Shown here piece by piece: positions 11,142 through 22,199 of a DNA stretch of 64,000 nucleotides. Numbering within the stretch: position 1 is the first letter of the stretch; the number at the start of each line of letters is the position of its first letter. The stretch spans positions 62,284,948 to 62,348,947 of the forward strand of contig OY754464.1 in the NCBI GenBank assembly GCA_963575645.1, in the 5' to 3' direction. A model generated the notes under the pieces. The model was not told where the DNA came from. It was given only the letters and a program-made list of their open reading frames with translations, and searched no databases. Source of the DNA: Xanthostigma xanthostigma (lineage: Eukaryota; Arthropoda; Insecta; Raphidioptera; Raphidiidae). A program made the position numbers and the translations under genes.

Positions 11142-11790
11142 TACTCATTGATTGTGGTGTAGATTCATATCCACACACGTATTTCGCTGCATTTTTTCTT
11201 CAAAACTTTTCCTAAGTACATATTATATAAAGGGATAAAACTTTCAGCCAAAGTAATGGAATAAAGTAGCATGCTACATACGCCACTGGCAGGAATAAAT
11301 AATATGGGCTTTTTTTATTAAGGCATAAAATACTTTTTTAAAGTATCGGAGGCGTTGAAAAATCGACAGGAGAATTGTTGGTGGGGTTCGTGCACACCAA
11401 ACGACATGCAAGGCGATGAAAAACATGTCGAATATAATATACACTCTTGTAACGTGTTATGCCCTCACCTATAAAATGATATTTTAATAGTTTATAGCGC
11501 ATAAAAATACATCTCCAATATAATAAACTTGTGAAAGGTCTAAGGGCAGTACGATGCAAAGCATCACAAACATTTTATTAACACTGATTTGTATACTAGT
11601 CACAAACTTATCGAATAATTATTAACCAAGTGTATAAGCTTTCACGGCCAAATCGTCTGGGTTTCCGGGTTTTTAAGGCATGGTACTTTTGTAAATATAC
11701 ATTTTGTAAATATACACTGAGCAAATGTAAATACTTGTACCTAAATATAAAATTGTAAATAAAAATTTATCCATCTATCTAAAAAATTGG
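11142..11790. other. unassigned DNA
   Basis: No gene is evident. 11690-11775 is rich in GTAAATATAC/GTAAATA units and ends with ATCTATCTA, which could be the tail of a decayed non-LTR element. Confidence 0.35.
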
Positions 11791-11792
11791 TT

Positions 11793-12460
11793 GTCTGTAA
11801 AGTCGGTTTACGGACGATAGTTTTACGTGATAACGTATTCCGTAATACATAACCTAAACCTCCCAAAATTTGGTTTCAATCCGCTTATCCTTGGTGTCGG
11901 AATGATAAGAAATGTCAAAAGTGACGTTTGCAACTGTCAAAGTATTATGTTCTAATAATAATTAGTTATTCCAATACTTAACTTAGAAGGCGTTGCATTT
12001 CACAAAATACTAATGTCAAAAAATTGAATTAAACATTAGAAATGCAGCCGTTTTCATGTTAAGACAAGACATACGTTATTTTCTAATTTCCATGTACGGC
12101 AAACAAAGACGACCGACCGCGTCGCGCCATGCATTAGACAACATTGCATTTATACAGCTATTTTTCTATATAAATTTGTATAAAAAAACTGTTTAGGCAA
12201 ATTCTGTTATACGAAATCTATGTAAAATGTTCTCCTCTTTCGTTTAAGACTGGTTTCAAACCAATCTGATTTAAATTGAGCGAGAAATTAGCAAAAAGCA
12301 CGCACAGGGTCAGGCGGAACGTTACGCGTTACGCGTTACAAACGTTAGGAACGTTACACTTTTTCGTGCATGCAGCCGGTGTTTTATCAATTTATAAGAT
12401 TGGTGATTCATCAATTTATAAGACGTTATCACGTCAAAAAAAAAAAGGCATGGTACATTG
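11793..12460 (+). repeat. repeat family C copy, interrupted
   Basis: Two blocks, 11793-11846 (GTAAAGTCGGTTTACGGACG...TGATAACGT) and 12307-12460 (GTCAGGCGGAACG...AAGACGTTATCACGTC), are adjacent in the inverted copy at 56868-57025. The 460 bp between them is therefore inserted or unrelated sequence. The family carries ACGTGATAACGT and its complement ACGTTATCACGT near its ends. The second block here also has a small internal expansion of CGTTACG. Confidence 0.6.
12170..12296 (+). repeat. dispersed repeat fragment, family D
   Basis: Sequence around GTTATACGAAATCTATGT, CCTCTTTCGTTTAAGA and GATTTAAATTGAGCGA reappears inverted at 52883-52985. It lies within the sequence that splits the family C copy. 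Confidence 0.5.
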
Positions 12461-12719
12461 GTACGTCTATATGACGTTTCGTCTACAACTGCGGTAGACA
12501 TTATCGCAAGCGGTGTGGCTGCTCGGAAAAAAGAAGACTACTCTATACTTTAAGCATTGGTACCAGATTCCTAGTTTTAAAAAATCAGTTCGTTTATGTT
12601 GCAACAGACAGATAAGATATTCCATAAAATGTCCAAAAATCTGATGTCCGCGGGCATATGTCCCGCTACAAATTTATTTTTTCGTAATGATGTAATAAAA
12701 ACTTCTAGCCAATTGGGCG

Positions 12720-13332
12720 ACGGGACTATTCCAACTCTAAAAATAATGACATATGATATGGCTTAATAAAGAAAATAAAATTTCTGATATCGTGACGCGG
12801 GTAATGGCTAGTTTCAAGTATGATATCTGCTATTCGTTGGCATGGTTACCTACATATGTTCCAATTAAAAAATTAATCAAAGCATGCTTAGTCAAATTCT
12901 TTCTGATAGATCTACAGAACAAAAGAACCGCTGCTTTTTTTATTTTCAACATTTTTCTGAAACTATAAAGTTTAAAAAAAATGTTTACTGAACTTTCTTG
13001 GAAAAATAAATAGAATATTAACCCGTTATGAAAATTGTACCATTTTCATAGAAAAAAACAACGTTATAGCATATATCTATTATGCGCACGTGCCGATTCT
13101 CCCCCCAAAACAATAGGGCTCTCCATATTTGCGTATCAAACATCCTTCCAAAATTTGGTTTCAATACGTTCATCCGTTTGACCTGTATCGTGTTCATAGA
13201 CTAACAGATGCACATTGTTTTTCCCAAAATATGTTTTTTGATTTCGGGGGACCTCAAAACTAAAAATATTGTAACATTTTGAACAGCAAATTTTGACCTA
13301 AATTAGTATCATTAGTTGGAGTGGTAAAAATA
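12720..13332 (-). repeat. dispersed family A copy (non-LTR-like), minus orientation
   Basis: Shared landmarks with other copies are AAAGAAAATAAAATTTCTG, GACGCGGGTAATGGCTAGT, AGATCTACAGAACAAAAGAAC, TAACCCGTTATGAAAA, TTTGGTTTCAATACGTTCATCC and a TTGACCTGTATCGTGTTC block. The end shows ATTAGTTGGAGTGGTAAAA. Five other copies are in the window. The ACTAGCC...CCCGCG edge suggests a non-LTR origin, but no reverse transcriptase remains. Confidence 0.6.
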
Positions 13333-14333
13333 TTTTTGTAGACAATTATTGTAATGACCATGTTAAAGCATCTATATTTTTTCGAACATCGCCCTAAAAG
13401 TTTTTATCATTAGCTAAACTCAATAGTTCCTACAGCAACGACTGGTTAAGAAACACTGGCTTATAAAACAGAAAGTTTTTCTGCTAGGATGCGTGTACAC
13501 TAAGTTCCATGCAAAATGCTAAAACACAACCTTATTTGAATATCTGAATATAGTGATTCAAATTTTCAATAAAACTATGCTATTTTTACAAAAAGTTTGT
13601 AGAGTTGACATATTTTTTGTTTTCAAAAGATGAACAGCACAAAATCTCATATTCCGAAATGAACACTGATTTTTACAAAATAAAATTGTCAGATTTTACA
13701 AATTTGCGTATAATGTAAAAAAAGACATCTTATCGTAAGTTTCAGTAAAAATATTGAATGAAAAGTAACTATTTTATACAGGGGTGTGCAAAATAGTAGT
13801 TTATATGTTTAGTTTTTAATGCATTATTTTGTGACGAGTTCTGACCTTGTGTTAACAACGAGACATAATCGAGTTAGTCATTACAATTGGGGTACACACA
13901 TTTCTTGCTCGTATCTCGTATAGAATAGCTGTTGTTCACATCATTATTACAGAATTTTAGAAAATCCTATGTCCGTTGAAATGGCAAAAAAATTTACTGT
14001 GTTACGATAATCACTAGCATAGGATATTTAATTACTTTTTAAGTATAAGTAATTAGTAAATTTAACATCATAAAATTAAAATAAATATCCGCACAAGTAA
14101 AATAGATTACATTGAAAATACGTAAGTAATACTAATACATGATCAGAATGTACACTTTTACCAGCTTTGCGTGAATCCATGACTGCGGTCAACACTTGAT
14201 TCGATATTTAGATCCACACACATACTATTTCTTTGTTTTTTTTGCATACCTACATATCAAAAAAGCCCCTAGCACAATGAAATGTTTATATTTGATATTT
14301 AATTGCGCTGACTTAAATTACACGCGTTAGAAT
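13333..14333. other. unassigned AT-rich DNA
   Basis: No gene, terminus or tandem structure was recognised. Confidence 0.4.
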
Positions 14334-14336
14334 AGT

Positions 14337-14361
14337 ATAATAATAATAATAATAATAATAA
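14337..14361. repeat. (TAA)n microsatellite
   Basis: About eight uninterrupted TAA units precede ACCTCTATTC. Confidence 0.9.
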
Positions 14362-14433
14362 CCTCTATTCAACACGCGTGAGTAATATATAATTTTGGGG
14401 CCCTGCTAAAATCGGGAGAAATAATAAATTACT

Positions 14434-14745
14434 TCATGTTGACGCGTAGAGTGCTAATAATGAGCCGAAACTGTACGATAATGTATCACTGCATAGTTTC
14501 TGGATCAATAGGAACGCGGTAGCGAGCCGAAACTATACGGTAATGAATAATAACTGCATAGTTCTGGACCAATAGGAACGCGGTAGCGATTTGTATATAT
14601 GAAAGCAGCATCGCAATTCAGCGAAAGTCAGGGCCATCTTGTGTGCACCGAGGGCGGTGTGTACGTCAATCAATGAAGTGATTTATTATTTTTCCCTCTT
14701 TTATCAAAGCCCCGATTACATATTACTCGTGCTTGTTGAATAAAG
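14434..14745 (+). promoter_or_regulatory. promoter- or LTR-like block with a tandem 63-bp duplication
   Basis: Two units, 14462-14523 and 14524-14587, each run GAGCCGAAACT...CCAATAGGAACGCGGTAGC (the first has TCAATAGG). The second unit therefore presents a CCAAT box about 25 bp upstream of GTATATAT (14593-14600). Initiator-like TCAG follows at about 14617 and 14628, and AATAAA lies at 14739-14744. An enhancer duplication, TATA, initiator and poly(A) signal in about 300 bp is the layout of an LTR. No matching second LTR or target duplication was found, so a host promoter remains possible. Confidence 0.35.
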
Positions 14746-14854
14746 TATTATGTGCGACCATTGATCGAAGGAGATTATTCCATTCGCGTGTTATCGCACT
14801 CGCTACGCTCGTGCTCATGGAATCTTCTCCTTCTCTCACTAGTCGCACAATATA
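14746..14854. repeat. short inverted repeat, about 109 bp
   Basis: Left arm TATTATGTGCGACC...GAAGGAGATTATTCCAT pairs with ATGGAATCTTCTCCTTC...AGTCGCACAATATA. The spacer contains CACTCGCTACGCTCGTGC. It is directly downstream of the promoter-like block. Confidence 0.6.
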
Positions 14855-15329
14855 CTATTATTCACCCATGAACATAGGCATACGTAAACCATTGTCCATT
14901 GAAATGACAGCCAGAACCGAAAGAGTTAAAGAACTTAATTTACAAGATGAAATAAAATGTGTAGCAAAAAAAAGCAAAATGTACTTCAAATGCAATTTTG
15001 AGCATATATTAGCACTATAATAAGTGTATGGTAATTTATACAGAAACAATGAAATTTACTAATTAATATGCATCTAAGTTTGTGTGTTCTGGCGCAAACA
15101 CGTATGAACTATATGAGCGTGTACTGCGATATGCCGGCGGCGGCTCACAATCAAACTTAAAATGAGATGTAGAACGCATAGAATAATTTCGTTAGAGTTC
15201 AGCCAACGAGAAGAATCTAAAACATGTGTCGATGCTGGATGAGTCAACTATATTTTGGCTTCAACATTACAAAATTCGAATATTTAATGTTAATTATGTT
15301 ACGCTTAAACAGAACCTACTGTGTTTTAC

Positions 15330-15813
15330 TATTCCAACATCATAAATGTCGGAATAGCACTAATTTAGGTCACAATACTTTTCAAAATTTTTTCGTTTTG
15401 AGGTCACCCGGATCCAAAAACATGTTTTTGGAAAAATTTTGTGCGTCTGTTTGTGTATACGATACAGGTCAAACGGATGAGCGAATTGGAATCAAATAGG
15501 AGGATGTTTGATATGCAAATATGCACAGAAAAGGTATATGCTATAACGTTGTTTTCTATATGATATACCTTTCATAACGGTTTATTATTCTGTTTATTTT
15601 TATAAGAGAATTTTGTAAAAAAAAAATTTTTTCTGAACAATGTAGTTTCGGAAATATTTTGAAAAAAAAAATAGTTGCTCTTTTGTTCTGCATATCTGTC
15701 AAAAAGAAATTAGTTCGGTAGCTGACAAGCATGCTTTGGTTAATTTTTACACTGCGTGATATTATAATATTTATTACTAGCCATTACCCGCGTCCGTGCA
15801 AACGTTAACAGAA
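15330..15813 (+). repeat. dispersed family A copy, plus orientation
   Basis: From CTATTCCAACATC through GGTCAAACGGATGAGCG and ATAACGGTTTATTATTC to CTAGCCATTACCCGCGTCCG and GTTAACAGAAATTTTC. It is the reverse of the copy at 12720-13332. A 91-codon frame crosses it (15224-15499), but no other copy preserves that frame, so it is not coding. Confidence 0.6.
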
Positions 15814-15894
15814 ATTTTCTTTTATTTGTTATATATGTCAAATGTGAATATATTTGAAATCGAAATGGTTTTGTCGCCTAATTGGTTGGAATTT

Positions 15895-16075
15895 TAATTT
15901 TGCCTATTTTTAAGATATTGTTATTTTTTCAAATTAAAGATGGTTGTGGAAATAGTAGGTAGGTGAATTTTAATTTTTGTTGTAAATGCAGAGGAGGTAG
16001 CTTATTTTTAAGAAATTGTTATTTTTTCAAATTAAAGATGTCGAAAATACATAGTAGGTATATAGAGTAATATCG
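15895..16075. repeat. imperfect tandem duplication of about 110 bp
   Basis: TTTTTAAGATATTGTTATTTTTTC followed by AAATTAAAGATG at about 15906 recurs with AAGAAATTG at about 16004, each followed by GTAGGTA. It looks like a local duplication. Confidence 0.55.
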
Positions 16076-16568
16076 AGTGATTTGATATTAGGATTTCTTA
16101 AAAAAAATAATACTCGTCAATTACAATATGTTTTTGCAAGCTTTTTAATACGCATGCATAAAAACAGATTTCAAAATGACGTTCAAATTATAACGGAAAA
16201 AGAGACGTCGTTAAGATAATATACGAAAAAATTTTTTTGGATAAAGTTAATACTTGATATTTCGCGCCTTGTAATTCTTGAATTATTTGTATGCTTCAAA
16301 AATTTTTAATAACTATAGACTTTCATAATAAAAACAATCCGCTTCAGATGAGTTACTTTGTTATGTTTGCAATCTCAGTAGTCATAGCCAGGACCGTTAC
16401 TAGGCACACGTGCCCAGGGCCCAGATGGAACAGAAACCCCAAAAAAGCCCCTGAAAAATCGAAAAAAAATCACAATATATTAAGAGAAACTGTACGTCTT
16501 TCAACACCTTTTTGGGGACCTGTCCAAATATAGTAGACCACCTTACTGCTGTCCTAACAACATAGTAG

Positions 16569-16702
16569 TTAATAAAAAGTAAAAAATAATTGTTTTAAAA
16601 TAAGCTTAAAAAGCGTGGGGCGCTTTGTTCCACATTTTCGTACATCGAGCGCCCAACGCTTTTTAAGCTTATTTTAAAACAATTATTTTTTACTTTTTAG
16701 TC
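16569..16702. repeat. foldback, arms about 53 bp
   Basis: AAAAAGTAAAAAATAATTG...AAGCGTGGGGCGCT pairs with AGCGCCCAACGCTTTTTAAG...TACTTTTT. The loop is about 27 bp (TTGTTCCACATTTTCGTACA region). Arms are nearly identical. Confidence 0.75.
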
Positions 16703-16760
16703 CGATATAAAGCGTGTTTTTTAGTTTTTTTTAAACTATATTTTATTTTTCACTTTTTAG

Positions 16761-17312
16761 TGAGGATCTATAAAAGAATTTATTAATCCTGGGGGTCCTA
16801 ATAAGGATAATGGGAAACTGTTATCAAATTATTGCATTGTCATCGGTCCTTGATACGTATGCAAAGTTTCAAATTAATCAGACTTCGGTAAATTGGTGAA
16901 AATTATGCTCAAAGATTCCGTTACGGACATACATACATAGTTACAACCCAAACTAATATAAAGCGTTTAATAATAAGGATAATGGGAAACTGTTATCAAA
17001 TTATTGCATTGTCATCGGTCCTTGATACGTATGCAAAGTTTCAAATTAATCAGACTTCGGGAAATTGGTGAAAATAAAGCGTTTACTACAGAGGATCTAT
17101 AAAAGAATTTATTAATCCTGGGGGTCCTAATAAGGATAATGGGAAACTGTTATCAAATTATTGCATTGTCATCGGTCCTTGATACGTATGCAAAGTTTCA
17201 AATTAATCAGACTTCGGGAAATTGGTGAAAATTATGCTCAAAGATTCCGTTACGGTAGTTAGTTACATACATACATACATAGTTAGTTACAACCCAAGCT
17301 AATATAAAGCGT
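16761..17312 (+). repeat. three tandem units, 212, about 118 and 222 bp
   Basis: Units 1 and 3 run from GAGGATCTATAAAAGAATTT to AATATAAAGCGTTTA. The middle unit starts at TAATAAGGATAATGGG and is shortened at both ends. All share ATCGGTCCTTGATACG and TTAATCAGACTTCGG. Units 1 and 3 contain GATTCCGTTACGG and (CATA)n, a style seen at the 3' ends of non-LTR retrotransposons. Near-identity of units implies recent amplification. Confidence 0.85.
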
Positions 17313-17539
17313 TTAAAAAAAGAACAAGAAAAATACAGGTAAATTTAAAAAATTGTTCGTAGAAATCAGTGAAAACATACCTAGCTAAAATTTTTTTAGC
17401 TCCCTCCAAAATTTGTTTTTATGCTTGTATTACTGGTCAAAACTATTTTTTAGGGGAAATAAGTAGCTTTATTTAATAAAACTTAATTAGAGTGAGCCCA
17501 ATGATAGTGCAGGGAATAAAGACAAAAAATAAGTCAAAC

Positions 17540-18223
17540 TTGTGAAAAATTAGGGGAAAGCAGGATTTTTGCATGAATCTTCCTTTTGTGGTTCCAAACA
17601 ACATCCCAAAAGGCCCCACTGATACCTGTGCCGCTAAAAATGCTACGCGGGTCGAAGGTCACAAAAAAACGTTTTTTTACGAAAATCTCATTAACGGTAA
17701 ATTTTATAGAAAAAATAGTAGTTATCAAATTTGTAGCTTAGAAAATTGCCTTTAAAAACCTACTATTACTTTTTTCTTCAAGACTAAAATTACCAATTAC
17801 GTACGACGTACGACGCATGCGACATGATGTCCGTTCTCCCACCTCGCATTCATTCAATCGCTTAGTGAACCATTCCAGTTAAAGCATCCGCATGATGTAT
17901 ATCGTATGATGCATTGTATTCGTTCGTATAACCGTATCAAACGAATCGAAATGACTTAAGAAAGATAAGCGTTACAACTTTTTAAATCAAATTTTATCTA
18001 AAACCATTAGTCTTACAAAAAACGTAATACTATGTTTTTTGTAGGTAATTGTCAAAGCTACAAATTTGATGACCACTATTTTTTCACAAAAGTCACCGTT
18101 AACGAGATTTTCGCGAAAACACGTTTTTTGTGACTTCTCATCCCGCCTAACATTTGGTATATTGTTTAGAACCACGAAAGGAAGGTTTATGTAAAAATCC
18201 AGCTTTCCCCTAATTTTTCCACA
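17540..18223. repeat. wide inverted repeat, arms about 185-214 bp
   Basis: Left arm 17540-17753 (AAAAATTAGGGGAAAGC...TTTGTAGCTTAGAAAATTG) pairs with right arm 18041-18223 (GTAATTGTCAAAGCTACAAA...GCTTTCCCCTAATTTTTCC). Arms are diverged. The 287-bp spacer contains TTCGTTCGTATAACCGTATC, which recurs inside the hAT MITE at 54408-54751. Confidence 0.75.
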
Positions 18224-18293
18224 GTGAAATATCTCTATTCCCGGTAATATGATGAGGTCCCAAAAAAACTAGAATTACGGTCCTGGTCATAGT

Positions 18294-20400
18294 CTCGGTT
18301 ACGGGTTATGGCATCGTCCCGTCTTCAACATTATTCCTGCCTAACGTGATGTGGCGAACATTTATCATTAACACATCAAAGTGTTATTATACGTTGCAAC
18401 AATAGGTCTGTAAGATGAGATTCTCCTACATTGTCTTCTTCTTTTTCTACGCCGTCTACTCTGTTTCACAGCTTTCTTCCTCGTCAAATTCAGATTAAAG
18501 GTGTGTGAATTTTTGTTTTATGTGAACAAAACAATGATCTATTAAATTAACGAAGTGATTGTGCACACAGATCCGTCTTTGAAACTCAGTATTTTGGAAG
18601 TTAAATTTCTTTAGGAGCATTTAGTGAATTTCGTCAAGGGGCAACCCGGTGAGTTGCCGTTACGCACAAACGTGACTTTTTTGCACAACCTACTGGGTCC
18701 GTTTATTAGACCAGTCATTCTAAATTTTGTCAGCTGTTTACCAATATACAGTAAACCAAAATATGTAAAAAATCGGAAATTTTCCGTATAATTCAATGCT
18801 GTATTTTTAAAACAACTGACAGTAATGGGTCTTATCGAAAATTGGGGTCAAATTTGGACAAAAACTGTTTTTTGCGTTTTAAAACAAATAATCCTTTGGA
18901 TTGAGAAAAGTTTAATACAAAAAATATAGAATTAATTATTACGGATCGATCTAGCTTGGTCCGATGTTAAAAAATTCGAAAATGAAGTGGCAATTATTAA
19001 AAAACCGTTAAAAATCGCTGTTTTTTGAAACGCTTGTATCTCTTTGAAAAAAAGAATCTTTAAGCGATACTTGGTGAAAGTGTAGCCCTTCGCAATCCAA
19101 ACAAAAGCGTTTTTGAAAATTTGAAAAATAATGAAAAGTTTTTGCAAAAACCGATTTTTTCGAAAAAAAGCATTTTTTTAAAATGCCAATAACTCATAAA
19201 CCCGTGAGTTTTTATAAACGTTTTGGGGCTTAAAATTTTCTTTAATAGTTGCCGTAATGTTTGCAATTACTGCGCGCCTTTTTAATTGATCGGTAATGTG
19301 CGAAAAATCGGTATTTTTTTCTATAAAAAAAAACTAAATATCTTCAAAAATTGAAATTTTCTACAATCGTCATTATTGCCATTTAATAGCTGGTATTTTT
19401 CTATAAATTAAAAAAAAATCAACCCTCCGACTTTCTGGAGCCTAAAATATTTTTTTTTGTTTTAATTCCTGTGGCGTCATTTTACCATATTAAGGCCTGA
19501 AATTTACATGAGTTACAGTTAAATACTTACAGATTAAATAAAAAATTACCAGATCCAAATCGGTCATCACTGAGCACTGCAAAGTTAGTAACATGAGCTG
19601 ATCAGCACCGTGGCATGAGAACATTAGCACTATAGGTGGAATGGATGAGAACAAACTTTCTCTTAATCATAATGATTGTGTTTTTATCAGTTTTTCGTGA
19701 GTATTTCAGTGGCAAATTAATTGATAATAGTGCTTAGGTTATTCAGAATTGCAAAGGAAATAACAAAATATATTTTTTTAATACGTGTATTTGTCTAAAA
19801 AAACGTTAAACACGCATTGCGAACTCGCATAAGCAGTTATACTTCAAAAATACAAAATTTGGTTTTACGAGTAATATTAATTACCTAGATCGATATCTAA
19901 TGTTTTTTTTTGCGTTATCAATAATTACTACCTCAATACGCCTCTGACATATTAAATGAAGCAGAGATTTGTGATTCGTATAACAAAAGACACATTGAGG
20001 AGCAGCCAACTAATGTTCTATCATTCATTCAAAGCTCCGAATAGGGAATTTTCTCTTTCTCGGCAGTATCTTTTGTTAGCTACTGTATAATGTTATGCTA
20101 GTGGTAACTTAATATTCTAATTGCGATTCAAAAATTAATTACTACTGCATGCTTTCACGCTACAATCACTAATTACACTTTGATATCAAACAGTTAAGTA
20201 CAGTGTAGTCAACATAACTTTGCCATTTAAAAAACCGTAATTATATCCTTTCCATTGAATATTTAATGTTTTTTCGGGGTTGTTTTTCATAAAATTGTCG
20301 TTAACTTATATCTTATCTCTAAAATGCGAGCAGGCGTTTTAATCAATAAAATGAAACTCGAAACAGTAACAGGTTTTGTAAATTGGTGATAAGCCCAATT
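18294..20400. other. unassigned DNA with A/T homopolymer-rich stretches
   Basis: The run 18590-19450 is full of AAAA/TTTT blocks and holds several overlapping minus-strand ORFs of 60-71 codons (for example 18611-18796 and 18932-19147). Their translations are lysine- and phenylalanine-rich with no motif. No terminus, tRNA-like sequence or gene was recognised. Confidence 0.4.
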
Positions 20401-20523
20401 AAACATTGAAGGTCTTAAAAAAAACACCTCTGTACGAGAGCTCAACTTTTTACTACATCCCTAAACGAAGATGTACATTAAAAAAAGTTGTTAAGCTAAT
20501 AAAATTAGGGAAAACATTTTAAG

Positions 20524-21020
20524 CTAGTACGAGCACCAAGGCAATTTTAAATAAAAGGCTTGATTTTTTTTTTATATGAAGTTGGACTAAGTCTAAACCA
20601 ATTCTGAAAATTTTAGGGGGGGTTGCCCGATTATTTAAATGAATAAATGACTTGAAAAGTAGGCATGTTTAACATTGGCTTTGTGGTAAAACGGTAGATG
20701 GATGATATGTTTTCATTGATTTCTCCAAAACTAGTCGGTGGAAATTAAAAAAAAAACTATTTAAATTAAAGTTAAAACCTTAATAAATTATTGAAAACAA
20801 AAAAACACCGTTGTGCCCGACTAATTAAAAAGATTAAATATCTTTTTAATTAGTCGGGCACAACGGTTTTTTTTTTGTTTTCAATAATTTATTACAATAG
20901 TTATTTTTTAATTTTCGCCGACTAGTTTTGGATAAATCAATGAAAACATATCATCCATCTACCGAAATATAAAAACAAATCAAGCATTTTATTTAAAGTT
21001 GTCTTGGTGCTCGTACTACC
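20524..21020. mobile_element. foldback with a perfect 27-bp central hairpin
   Basis: The central arms 20808-20834 and 20840-20866 (CCGTTGTGCCCGACTAATTA...) pair perfectly round a 5-base loop TAAAT. Pairing continues outward through GACTAGTTTTGG, GAAAACATATCATCCATCTACC and the outer GTACGAGCACCAAG/CTTGGTGCTCGTAC. The left arm carries about 110 extra bases (roughly 20572-20685) that the right arm lacks. Confidence 0.8.
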
Positions 21021-21390
21021 TTAAGAATCTTCTTTTTTACAATACAACAAAATGAAAATTAACTATCGCCAGCCACTGGATTTTTCTAGCGGCTGAAGTT
21101 TAAAAAAAAACGATGGCTGAACACAATAAGACAATAGTTGGCAAAACCAAAAGTGCACATCCCGCAAGTTTTCCACTGTATGATAAAAAAATAACAATTA
21201 AAAAATATTTTTAATAAATTTAAAAAGATTTAAAAATTTAAAGAAATAAATAATTAAAAATTGAAAAAATATTTTTTTTTAAGTTTGCAAAAATAAAAAA
21301 AATTAAGAACTATACATAATATAATATATAATTAATATCAAGTGGAATAAAATAAAACAAAATAAAAAGAAAAAAAAAGAAAAAAGTCAA

Positions 21391-21464
21391 TGATACCGTA
21401 AGGAATCGAACCCAGGACCTTGCCCTTGGGAATCCAACGGCATAACCATTACGCCACGGCTGCC
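21391..21464 (-). tRNA. tRNA-like sequence, degenerate
   Basis: The minus strand starts GGCAGCCGTGGCGTAATGGT and contains a perfect B box, GGTTCGATTCC. The anticodon stem and acceptor stem do not pair, so it is not a working tRNA. It sits inside element E and could give internal RNA polymerase III promotion. Confidence 0.45.
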
Positions 21465-21721
21465 TAATACGTGTAGTGGTGTTATCACGGTATACAAGTG
21501 TAGCACTTGCTTTATGGATTACACTATATTTTCACAGCAATTATTATATTGTTTTTAAACTATATTAGCTGTCAAAAATAATAAAAAATGAAACTGTTTA
21601 TAAAAATTAAACTACTGAACACATTTTAGTGAATTTAAATAGGGTTCTGGTCTGATAGTAAACAAAGTGAATAAAATATAACCCAAGGCAATCCGACCAA
21701 AATTGCGATCTGTAGAGTCGT

Positions 21722-21753
21722 GACGTACGTACGTACGTACGTACATACGTACA
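21722..21753. repeat. (ACGT)n microsatellite
   Basis: About seven ACGT/ACGTAC units within element E. The second copy has a comparable, slightly longer run at 29557-29606. Confidence 0.85.
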
Positions 21754-22199
21754 GACCAACCGACAACTGCTGTTTGTGATTTTCAATTACAATTTTAATA
21801 GTATTTATGAACTCAAATTGATTTAAAAATGGTTCTATTTTATAGATTAGAATCTCCTCTTTTCAAAAAGCTTCAATTTGAATGGATTTCGTGTGAAATT
21901 AACTTAAATATAACTTCTTATATGAACGAAAGTCAGCTCTGACGCACAAAGCGATAATAAAGCACATACCGCTAGTTTAGCGGTATGTGCAATACAAGTA
22001 CCTAATCCCTTATCAATCCCTGCTATCTCAATAGCGGATTTGGAAAAACGCGTTCCTTTTTTCAACGAATTGTTAATAATAATTGCAGAATAATGGAAAA
22101 AAACATTGTTTTGGTTCAAACTTCAATGTAGTTATAATAAGACCACATAAAAATTCGTTATGAAAATCGGAATGTTAGTGTTGGGTGATTTAGGTTAGA

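Larger units (their letters stand above)
16389..18285. mobile_element. composite block bounded by hAT-like termini
   Basis: The left end CAGGACCGTTACTAGG and the inverted right end (CAGGACCGTAATTCTAG on the minus strand) match over the first nine bases and again over CTAG. Flanks GTCATAGC (16381-16388) and GTCATAGT (18286-18293) agree at 7 of 8 positions, as expected for a hAT 8-bp duplication. Inside are a foldback (16569-16702), a triplicated unit (16761-17312) and a wide inverted repeat (17540-18223). No transposase frame was seen, so it is non-autonomous or a shell filled by later events. Confidence 0.6.
21126..21993 (-). mobile_element. non-autonomous element E, copy 1, with internal tRNA-like segment
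   Basis: On the plus strand it runs from AATAGTTGGCAAAACC through an A-rich tract and an antisense tRNA-like segment (21391-21464). It then continues through GACTCTACAGATCGCAATTT in complement and an (ACGT)n run. It ends in a perfect hairpin GCACATACCGCTA-GTTT-AGCGGTATGTGC plus AATA. Nearly the same sequence forms 28742-29849. No TIR or target duplication is evident. A terminal hairpin without TIRs recalls Helitron-like elements, but the canonical CTRR end is absent. Confidence 0.7.

Noticed and set aside
14434..14745. Definite solo LTR.
   Set aside because: No flanking target duplication and no clear CA end could be found, unlike 61706-62311.
15224..15499. 91-codon ORF in a family A copy.
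   Set aside because: Equivalent positions in the five other copies are not open.
18611..19266. Cluster of overlapping minus-strand ORFs.
   Set aside because: Lys/Phe-rich products of A/T homopolymers; no start context, domain or shared frame.
21391..21464. Functional tRNA gene.
   Set aside because: A perfect B box, but anticodon and acceptor stems fail.
21722..21753. (ACGT)n run considered as an origin or binding array.
   Set aside because: It is part of element E and recurs at the same place in copy 2, so it is a microsatellite of the element.
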